A stretch of 5,788 bases of DNA, taken from contig CAMCTE010000171.1 of assembly GCA_945878385.1 (NCBI GenBank), forward strand, positions 1 through 5,788, written 5' to 3'. Origin of the DNA: Azohydromonas lata NBRC 102462. GTDB taxonomy: Bacteria > Pseudomonadota > Gammaproteobacteria > Burkholderiales > Burkholderiaceae_C. The position numbers were made by a program, and so were the translations under genes. The notes beneath the pieces are model-generated. The model worked only from the letters and a program-made list of their open reading frames with translations, did no database searches and was not told the DNA's origin. This document shows, piece after piece, positions 1 to 4,972 of this stretch; position 1 is the stretch's first letter, and every line of letters starts with the position of its first letter.

Positions 1-553
1 CCAAAATCTTTTCCAACACAATCTTGGACAGGCCTGTGTCTCGCGCATGTCGGTCGTGTTCAGCCTGCGTGTGAACCATCACATCCACCACGCTGCCAGG
101 CAGGGCGAAGCCGGCCACGCCCATCACCTCGTTGACTTTGACGGTCAGCGCCCGTTTGCCCGGCGTGATGGCGGCCGACAAGCCTCCGCGTGAACCCAGC
201 GCCGCCAACTTGGCCTCCAGCACCGGTTCGTTCTTCATCAAGGGGGTGCGCGGCACGCGCCCCACCAGCGCGCCGGCATCGGCCACCGCGCCTGCGGGCC
301 GGGCGTTGGGCGGCCACGCCACGGTGCTCAGCATGGAGGCTTCCAGTGGCGTGCCCAGTGGGATGTCGGCACCCGCCACCACCAGCGGCAAATGGTCGGC
401 GGTCTGGGCGCGCAGCCACTGCGCGGCCAGCACCAGCGAGACCAGGCCTGCAACCCCCGCCAGTGCCAACAGGGTGAAGGGCCGCCCCATGCGCATGAAC
501 GGGGGTGCGAAGGCTGATGCGGCGGGTGTTCGGGCGTAGCTGCGGTTTTGCAT
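1..553 (-). CDS. cpaB: Flp pilus assembly protein CpaB/RcpC, 3' end outside window
   Basis: Partial gene reading leftward off the window edge; the first 184 codons are present. CpaB (RcpC) is a periplasmic, inner-membrane-anchored part of the Tad/Flp type IVc pilus machine and is thought to work with the outer-membrane secretin CpaC/RcpA. The N-terminus has a basic stretch, then one hydrophobic segment at about residues 27-44 (FTLLALAGVAGLVSLVLA), which fits a membrane anchor. A SAF-type domain follows at about residues 57-118, with the typical PLVVAGADIPLGTPL start. Next comes the family stretch around ITPGKRALTVKV (130-140) and LPGSVVDVMV (151-160). The ATG at 553 was chosen because a GAGG lies a few bases upstream; in-frame Met20 and Met22 are weaker alternatives. 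The gene follows cpaA by 102 bases on the same strand, so the two are probably cotranscribed. The expected next genes (secretin, ATPases) lie outside the window. Family assignment is firm. Confidence 0.9.
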   Translation of the reverse strand, partial: MQNRSYARTPAASAFAPPFMRMGRPFTLLALAGVAGLVSLVLAAQWLRAQTADHLPLVVAGADIPLGTPLEASMLSTVAWPPNARPAGAVADAGALVGRVPRTPLMKNEPVLEAKLAALGSRGGLSAAITPGKRALTVKVNEVMGVAGFALPGSVVDVMVHTQAEHDRHARDTGLSKIVLEKIL

Positions 554-655
554 AGGGCCTCGGATGGTGGGTGCGGCGAGGTGCCGCGCGGTAGGGGTGC
601 GCTGTGGCGGTGGCCAAGCGAAGGGGTTTCAGCGTCTGCGGGGTCGGGATGGCGC

Positions 656-1177
656 TCAGCCGGTTGAAGGTGGCACCGCCAGGGTGCCCATCAGAACCAG
701 TTCCCCGCCGGCGATCGCCAGTGCATAGGGCATGGGGTTGGGCCGTTGCGTGACCTTCCAGTACAAGGCCAGTACCCCGCCGGCCATGGCCGTCCACAGC
801 AGCAGGGCGGGCACCAGCGCAGGGCCTGAATGCGCCGCCAGCACGGTCAGCCACTTCGCATCGCCTGCGCCCCAAAGGCCCAGCCGCCACAGGCTGCCGG
901 CAGCCAACAACATCAGCACCGCGGCAAGTGCACCTGCGGCCACGCCAGGCGTGCCGGCCTGTGTCCAGGCGGCCGGGTGCAGCCCCTGGGGCAGCAACGC
1001 CTGCTGCACAAGTGCACTGAGGGCGCCCAGCATCACCAGGCGGTTGGGAATGCGGCGTTGCTTCAAGTCTGTTGCGGCGGCAAAGGCCAGCAGCCCACAC
1101 AGCGCGGCCAGGGCCAAGCCGCCGGGCCAGGTGAATGCGGCATCGCTCAGGTGTTGGGGCGTTTCGTTCGCTTGCAT
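656..1177 (-). CDS. cpaA: Prepilin peptidase TadV/CpaA (A24 family)
   Basis: A 173-residue integral membrane aspartic protease that would cut the leader from the Flp prepilin and other pseudopilins on the cytoplasmic face of the inner membrane. Both family active-site motifs are visible. The first aspartate is D37 in ATDLKQRRIPN, just after the first hydrophobic segment (about 19-36). The second is D106 in GAGDAK (103-108), the GxGD signature. Several further hydrophobic segments follow (about 79-97, 110-134, 150-166). The length matches the short, peptidase-only TadV/CpaA type and not the longer PilD, which adds an N-terminal methyltransferase domain. The start at 1177 has only a weak ribosome site (CTGAG touching the ATG), and a GGGCC/GGCCC inverted repeat (1185-1198) sits just upstream. 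It lies between flp and cpaB on the same strand, the usual Tad order. A probable terminator separates it from flp, so its expression may depend on readthrough. Confidence 0.93.
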   Translation of the reverse strand: MQANETPQHLSDAAFTWPGGLALAALCGLLAFAAATDLKQRRIPNRLVMLGALSALVQQALLPQGLHPAAWTQAGTPGVAAGALAAVLMLLAAGSLWRLGLWGAGDAKWLTVLAAHSGPALVPALLLWTAMAGGVLALYWKVTQRPNPMPYALAIAGGELVLMGTLAVPPSTG

Positions 1178-1214
1178 CTCAGGCGGGCCAGCCGGCCCAA
1201 GGGTGTTGGGGTTG

Positions 1215-1260
1215 AAAAGGCCTGTTGCCGCGTTCGTATGAGCTTGCTGGGCAACAGGCC
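1215..1260 (-). terminator. Hairpin with U-tract between flp and cpaA
   Basis: On the minus strand GGCCTGTTGCC (1260-1250) is matched perfectly by GGCAACAGGCC (1229-1219), giving an 11-bp GC-rich stem with a 20-base loop. TTTT (1218-1215) follows at once. This is the form of an intrinsic terminator. It sits 64 bases after the flp stop codon and about 40 bases before cpaA. By inference it is a partial terminator that lets the abundant pilin transcript end here while a minority reads on into the assembly genes. The loop is longer than usual and the T-run is short, so it is probably not fully efficient. Confidence 0.7.
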
Positions 1261-1324
1261 GAAGTTGGGGCCCATCTCACTCCACGCCGCCGGTGCGGCC
1301 CTGTGGAATTCGTTGGGCCCGCTG

Positions 1325-1492
1325 TCACCAAAGGGCGGTGATCACCGCTTGGAAGACGCCATCCAGGGTGGTGCCCACCGTCGTGACGCTGCCGGCGATG
1401 ACGACGGCGATCAGCGAGGCCATCAGGCCGTACTCGATGGCCGAGGCGCCGTCTTCCTCTTTCCAGAATTTCGTCAGCAAGTTCTTGAACAT
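1325..1492 (-). CDS. flp: Flp family type IVb major pilin precursor
   Basis: A 55-residue prepilin, the structural subunit of the Tad/Flp pilus used for surface adhesion and biofilm formation. The leader MFKNLLTKFWKEEDG is followed by ASAIEYGLMASLIAVVI. This shows the family pattern of a glycine before the cleavage site (G15), glutamate at mature position 5 (E20), tyrosine next to it (Y21), and then a hydrophobic helix to about residue 34. The tail ends VGTTLDGVFQAVITALW, as in many Flp proteins. Cleavage after G15 would leave a 40-residue mature pilin. The start is supported by GGGAG six bases before the ATG. It is the first gene of the minus-strand pilus locus, followed by a probable terminator and then the peptidase that should process it. 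The identity is very clear despite the small size. Confidence 0.95.
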   Translation of the reverse strand: MFKNLLTKFWKEEDGASAIEYGLMASLIAVVIAGSVTTVGTTLDGVFQAVITALW

Positions 1493-1786
1493 GTTTTCTC
1501 CCAGTTGGGTTTGAGTTGAGTGAACCTGGCCGCGAAGGCTGAACTGAAACCGAGGGGCACTCGCAGGTGGGGTGCACCTCGCGGGGCTTCGGCCCCTGCT
1601 CGGGGTCCTTCGCGACCAGGAAGCCAGTGTGTGAAAACGGGCTCACTTGTCCTAGCGGCGATGGGGCGTTACTTGGTGCAACTCAATGTGTGCTGGCGTG
1701 TGCTTGACGGGCGTCAAATGCAGGGCCAGCAGGACGCCGGCGCTGCGCATCGTGGTCGCGGGGCAGTGGTGCCCGGCGGCAGGCGG
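1493..1786 (-). other. Intergenic region upstream of flp (promoter region and leader)
   Basis: This 294-base stretch holds no credible gene on either strand. It lies between the stop of the ykgJ-like gene and the start of flp, so it must contain the flp promoter and leader unless flp is read from further upstream. Visible structure: hairpins GGGCA/TGCCC (1761-1774), just after the upstream gene, and GGGGC-TTCG-GCCCC (1583-1596); the arms AGGTG/CACCT (1565-1579); and the palindrome TTGACG-GG-CGTCAA (1704-1717). I found no convincing sigma-70 pair. A loose sigma-54-like match occurs on the minus strand at 1626-1611 (TGGC, then GC at the right distance), but its -12 half reads TCGC instead of TTGC. 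Confidence 0.5.
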
Positions 1787-2041
1787 TCAGGGGCGCGTGG
1801 CGCGCTCGAGTTCGGTCAGCCAGTGCAGGGCGTGCGTGCGGTTGTCCCCGCACATTTCCTTGCTGGCTTGCAGCCCGCCGCAGAAGGCCGGCCGTTCAGG
1901 TCGGCCGAACAGCGCGCAGCGCAGGTCCTGCGTGAGTTGCACGCAGGGCACGCCGGCGGGTTTGCCGTGCGGCATGCCCGGCAGGGCTTGGGTGATGGAA
2001 GGTGCGATGCAACAGGCTGCACATCCGCTTCGGCACTGCAT
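1787..2041 (-). CDS. YkgJ family cysteine-cluster protein (putative metal-binding)
   Basis: A small protein of 84 residues. The N-terminus MQCRSGCAACC places cysteines at 3, 7, 10 and 11, then IAPSITQALPGMPHGKPAGV, a second pair C33 and C42 (VPCVQL, LRCALFG), PERPAFCGG (C54) and EMCGD (C64). This spacing is typical of the YkgJ-type domain, annotated as a zinc- or iron-chelating cysteine cluster; no biochemical role is established that I know of. The ATG at 2041 is the only usable start in frame, since a TGA lies about 30 bases upstream with no alternative between. There is no clear ribosome site. It diverges from mnmG with about 104 bases between the two starts. It is on the same strand as the pilus genes but nearly 300 bases from flp, so a functional link to the pilus is not indicated. 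Confidence 0.85.
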   Translation of the reverse strand: MQCRSGCAACCIAPSITQALPGMPHGKPAGVPCVQLTQDLRCALFGRPERPAFCGGLQASKEMCGDNRTHALHWLTELERATRP

Positions 2042-2098
2042 GCCCGCATTGTGTGAGGTGGCGCGCCGAATCAGGCCCCCGTCGAAGGGCGTGCCGCC

Positions 2099-2104
2099 TA
2101 AAAT
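2099..2104 (+). promoter_or_regulatory. Possible -10 element for mnmG
   Basis: TAAAAT, an A/T-rich island in otherwise GC-rich sequence, lies about 40 bases before the proposed mnmG start in the gap between the divergent genes. It matches five of six positions of the sigma-70 -10 box. No acceptable -35 box is seen at the usual distance (around 2076-2081 the sequence is C-rich), so this is a tentative call based on position and composition. Confidence 0.3.
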
Positions 2105-2145
2105 TGCAGCAACTGCGCTTGGCGCCGGCGCGCGCCCCTACTCCC

Positions 2146-4212
2146 GTGCTTCACCCCCAACACTATGATGTGATCGTGGTCGGCGGCGGCCATGCCGGCA
2201 CCGAGGCCGCTCTGGCCGCGGCCCGCATGGGTTGCCGCACGCTGCTGCTCACCCACAACATCGAAACCTTGGGGCAGATGAGCTGCAACCCCTCCATCGG
2301 GGGTATCGGCAAGGGCCACCTTGTCAAGGAGGTGGATGCGCTGGGTGGCGCCATGGCGGCAGCCACGGACGAAGCCGGCATCCAGTTCCGCATCCTCAAC
2401 GCCAGCAAGGGCCCAGCCGTGCGCGCCACCCGCGCCCAGGCTGACCGGGTGCTGTACCGCGCTGCCATTCGGCAGCGGCTGGAGAACCAAGCCAACCTCG
2501 ACATTTTCCAGCAGGCGGTAGACGACCTGATGCTCGAAGGTGACCGCGTGGTGGGGGCTATAACGCAAGTGGGCATTCGCTTCGCTGCGCGTGCAGTCGT
2601 GCTGACGGCGGGTACTTTCCTGGACGGCCGCATCCATGTTGGCCTTGAAAACCACAGCGCCGGGCGCGCGGGTGACCCACCTGCGGTCCGCTTGTCTTCC
2701 AGGCTCAAGGAGCTGAAATTGCCGCAAGGCCGGCTGAAAACCGGTACGCCGCCGCGCCTGGACGGCCGCACCATCGACTTCAGCCGCTGCGCCCTGCAAC
2801 CCGGCGACGGCATGCCGGGCCCCCATGGGGAGGCTCCCAGCACCCCCATGCCGGTGTTCAGTTTCCTGGGCAATCCCGAACAGCACCCCCAGCAGATGCC
2901 CTGCTGGATCACCCACACCAACGAGCGCACCCACGCCATCATCCGTTCCGGTTTCGATCGCAGCCCGATGTTCACCGGGGTGATCGAAGGCGTGGGGCCT
3001 CGCTACTGCCCCAGCATTGAAGACAAGGTCAACCGCTTCGCCGACAAAGACAGCCACCAGATCTTTCTCGAACCTGAGGGCCTGACTACCCACGAGTTCT
3101 ACCCGAACGGCATCTCCACTTCGCTGCCTTTCGACATCCAGTTGGCGGCCGTACATTCAATCCCGGGGTTGGAACAGGCGCATATCGTGCGTGCCGGGTA
3201 CGCCATCGAGTACGACTACTACGACCCGCGCTCGCTCAAGACCAGTTTTGAATCCAAGGCGATTGCCGGCCTGTTCCTGGCTGGCCAGATCAACGGCACC
3301 ACCGGCTATGAAGAAGCCGCTGCACAGGGCCTTTATGCGGGCATCAATGCAGCCCTGCAGACCCAGGGTCGTGGTGCCATGACCCTGCGGCGCGACCAAG
3401 CCTACCTCGGCGTGTTGGTGGACGACCTCATCACCAAGGGTGTTACGGAGCCCTATCGGATGTTCACCAGTCGCGCAGAGTTTCGGCTTCAACTGCGTGA
3501 AGACAATGCGGACGCGCGGCTCACCGATTTGGGGCGCAGCTTGGGCTTGGTGGACGACGCCCGATGGGATGCCTTCAATCTCAAGCGCGATGCTGTTTCA
3601 CGTGAAACAGAACGCTTGAGGTCCACCTGGGTGCACCCGGGAATCCTGCAGGCAGACGCAGCCGAGCGGATGCTGGGGAAGGCGCTGGAGCGGGAATACA
3701 GCCTGGTCGACCTGTTGCGCCGCCCGGCAGTGGGTTACGACACGGTGGCTGAAGTGGCGGCTTGGGCCCGGCCCGATGCCGGTGTTTCACGTGAAACGCT
3801 GCGACGGGAATTGGGCGTTGCACTTGCCGATGCCGTGGTGGAGCAGGTGGAAATCGCCACCAAGTACGCTGGCTACATCGACAAGCAGGTTGAAGAAGTG
3901 GCACGAGCGGCGCACTACGAGCATCTGCAACTGCCAGAGGCCTTCGACTACAACGAGGTGGCGGCCTTGAGCTTCGAGGTTCGGCAAAAGCTCAGCCGGC
4001 ACCGGCCGGAGACTCTGGGCCAGGCGTCTCGCATCTCCGGCATTACGCCCGCGGCCATTTCGTTGTTGCTCGTGCACCTGAAAAAGGGCCGATTCAAAGG
4101 CTTTGAGGGCCGCAGCGATACGAATGGCTTGGGTGCAGCACCTGCTGCCGTGGCGCCTGTGCAGGCCGTCGCGGCAGCCGTCACTGGTTCACCTACCCAG
4201 GACGCTGCTTGA
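2146..4212 (+). CDS. mnmG: tRNA uridine-5-carboxymethylaminomethyl modification enzyme MnmG (GidA)
   Basis: FAD-dependent subunit that, with MnmE, adds the (carboxymethyl)aminomethyl group to C5 of wobble uridine 34 in certain tRNAs in the cytoplasm. Counting from the GTG at 2146 the protein has 688 residues. The FAD-binding GGGHAG is at 13-18. The first family signature contains catalytic-type Cys47 in SCNPSIGG, and the second conserved cysteine is C288 in RYCPSIEDK. The second signature is AGQINGTTGYEEAAAQG (379-395). The C-terminal MnmE/tRNA-binding part includes KYAGYI (573-578) and HRPETLGQASRISGITPAAIS (619-639). The start was chosen by homology: VLHPQHYDVIVVGGG aligns with the usual short N-terminus, although GTG is used and no ribosome site is visible. 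The open frame extends 48 codons upstream to 2002 without family similarity. The final ~35 residues, rich in Ala, Val and Pro, extend beyond the usual end. Two parS sites lie inside the coding region. It overlaps rsmG by 4 bases. Confidence 0.97.
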   Translation: MLHPQHYDVIVVGGGHAGTEAALAAARMGCRTLLLTHNIETLGQMSCNPSIGGIGKGHLVKEVDALGGAMAAATDEAGIQFRILNASKGPAVRATRAQADRVLYRAAIRQRLENQANLDIFQQAVDDLMLEGDRVVGAITQVGIRFAARAVVLTAGTFLDGRIHVGLENHSAGRAGDPPAVRLSSRLKELKLPQGRLKTGTPPRLDGRTIDFSRCALQPGDGMPGPHGEAPSTPMPVFSFLGNPEQHPQQMPCWITHTNERTHAIIRSGFDRSPMFTGVIEGVGPRYCPSIEDKVNRFADKDSHQIFLEPEGLTTHEFYPNGISTSLPFDIQLAAVHSIPGLEQAHIVRAGYAIEYDYYDPRSLKTSFESKAIAGLFLAGQINGTTGYEEAAAQGLYAGINAALQTQGRGAMTLRRDQAYLGVLVDDLITKGVTEPYRMFTSRAEFRLQLREDNADARLTDLGRSLGLVDDARWDAFNLKRDAVSRETERLRSTWVHPGILQADAAERMLGKALEREYSLVDLLRRPAVGYDTVAEVAAWARPDAGVSRETLRRELGVALADAVVEQVEIATKYAGYIDKQVEEVARAAHYEHLQLPEAFDYNEVAALSFEVRQKLSRHRPETLGQASRISGITPAAISLLLVHLKKGRFKGFEGRSDTNGLGAAPAAVAPVQAVAAAVTGSPTQDAA
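3594..3609. other. parS: Chromosomal parS site (perfect 16-bp palindrome)
   Basis: TGTTTCACGTGAAACA is an exact match to the consensus ParB-binding parS sequence conserved across bacteria. It is a full 8+8 palindrome. It lies inside mnmG and is read there as the last base of an alanine codon, then V484 S485 R486 E487 T488, then the first base of the next codon. ParB-CTP clamps load at such sites and spread to form the partition complex that ParA moves apart. A chance exact match to a 16-base consensus in a 5.8-kb window is very unlikely, and mnmG-rsmG next to parAB is a classic place for parS. Confidence 0.95.
3783..3798. other. parS: Second parS site (15 of 16 bases)
   Basis: TGTTTCACGTGAAACG differs from the parS consensus only at the last base; the inner 14-bp palindrome GTTTCACGTGAAAC is intact. 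It begins 189 bp after the first site, is also inside mnmG, and is in the same reading frame, coding V547 S548 R549 E550 T551. The unchanged core suggests that it is still a good ParB target. Confidence 0.88.
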
Positions 4213-4961
4213 ATTCCACCCCCGCCCGCCAGGCATTGCCCGGCGCTCTGCAGGCCTTGGGTCTGGACTTGTCGCCGCAGGCCTGCGTACAGCTCCTGGC
4301 GCACCTGGACCTGATCGCCAAGTGGAGCCGTGTCTACAACCTCACGGCCGTGCGTGACCCGGCGGAAATGTTCACCCATCATTTGCTCGATAGCCTGGCG
4401 GCCGTCAGCCCCTTGGTTCGGCATCTGCATGGCGTGGCCGCTTTGGCGCCGCCGCAAGCTGAGCCCTCCTCTGAACTACCCGTGCGGCGCGGCTTCCATG
4501 TCCTGGATGTTGGTGCCGGTGCCGGCCTTCCCGGGGTGAGCCTGGCCATCGCCCTGCCGGATGTGATCGCCCATGCGCCTGCAAAGGTGACGGCTTCATT
4601 TGCTGTTCAGGTCACCTGTGTGGACGCGGTGGCCAAGAAGGCCGGATTCATCCGCCAGGTGGCGGCCGAGCTGGCCTTGAAAAATCTCCAGGCTCTGCAC
4701 GGCCGCATCGAATCCTTGGAGTTGTCGCCAGTCGATGTGATCACATGCAGGGCGTTCGCCAGCCTGGCCGATATCGTGCAACTTACCGGGCGGCACCTGG
4801 CCTCTGGTGGGGTGTGGATGGCCCTCAAGGGGGTGGTGCCGCACGATGAGATCCAAGCCCTACCTGATCATATAGAGGTGTTTCACGTGGAACCCTTGCA
4901 GGTTCCGCACCTGGATGCCCAGCGCTGCCTCGTTTGGATGCGGCGCCGCGAAGAGTTCTGA
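4209..4961 (+). CDS. rsmG: 16S rRNA (guanine(527)-N(7))-methyltransferase RsmG (GidB)
   Basis: SAM-dependent enzyme that methylates N7 of G527 in 16S rRNA; in other bacteria its loss gives low-level streptomycin resistance. The 250 residues show the family features: the N-terminal helix region with KWSRVYNLTAVRDP (38-51) and THHLLDSLA (56-64), the SAM-binding loop VLDVGAGAGLPGV (98-110), the second strand VTCVDAVAKKAGFIRQVA (135-152), and CRAFASL (180-186). It starts at TTG, whose last two bases are the first two of the mnmG TGA stop codon's GA (overlap TTGA, 4209-4212). AGGA lies six bases upstream, so translation is probably coupled to mnmG. It is longer than the roughly 207 residues of the E. 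coli protein. Extra residues sit at about 74-95 and, more strikingly, at about 120-133, where 14 residues separate PDV from QVTCVDA. A weak parS-like sequence lies near the 3' end. Confidence 0.95.
   Translation: MNSTPARQALPGALQALGLDLSPQACVQLLAHLDLIAKWSRVYNLTAVRDPAEMFTHHLLDSLAAVSPLVRHLHGVAALAPPQAEPSSELPVRRGFHVLDVGAGAGLPGVSLAIALPDVIAHAPAKVTASFAVQVTCVDAVAKKAGFIRQVAAELALKNLQALHGRIESLELSPVDVITCRAFASLADIVQLTGRHLASGGVWMALKGVVPHDEIQALPDHIEVFHVEPLQVPHLDAQRCLVWMRRREEF
4879..4894. other. Degenerate parS-like site (14 of 16 bases)
   Basis: TGTTTCACGTGGAACC matches the parS consensus at 14 of 16 positions; the left half-site is perfect and the right half has two changes (A to G at position 12, A to C at position 16). 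It lies in codons 224-229 of rsmG (VFHVEP), in a different frame from the two mnmG copies. It may be a weak ParB site or a decayed one. The cluster of three in about 1.3 kb makes chance less likely. Confidence 0.55.
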
Positions 4962-4972
4962 GACCCCACGCC

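Noticed and set aside
60..1100. Long minus-strand open frame of 346 codons across cpaB and cpaA
   Set aside because: It is out of frame with both genes, is rich in Arg/Gly/Ala as expected from a GC-rich shadow, and has no recognisable domain. The cpaA and cpaB frames carry clear family motifs.
1611..1626. Sigma-54-like promoter on the minus strand upstream of flp
   Set aside because: It has GG and GC at the right spacing, but the -12 element is TCGC and the -24 element is only partly matched; too weak to list as a promoter.
1179..1646. Minus-strand 155-codon frame overlapping flp
   Set aside because: Different frame from the unmistakable Flp prepilin; Arg/His-rich composition typical of a shadow.
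2002..2145. N-terminal extension of MnmG by 48 residues from an ATG at 2002
   Set aside because: The extra residues overlap the divergent ykgJ-like gene and look unlike any MnmG N-terminus; the family normally begins a few residues before the FAD-binding motif, as from 2146.
1520..2168. Plus-strand open frames covering the flp upstream region and the ykgJ-like gene
   Set aside because: Low-complexity GC-rich translations without family similarity; the opposite strand has the conserved cysteine-cluster protein.
2098..3156. Antisense open frame of 352 codons opposite mnmG
   Set aside because: It is a shadow of the strongly conserved mnmG frame; no motif, start context or ribosome site supports it.
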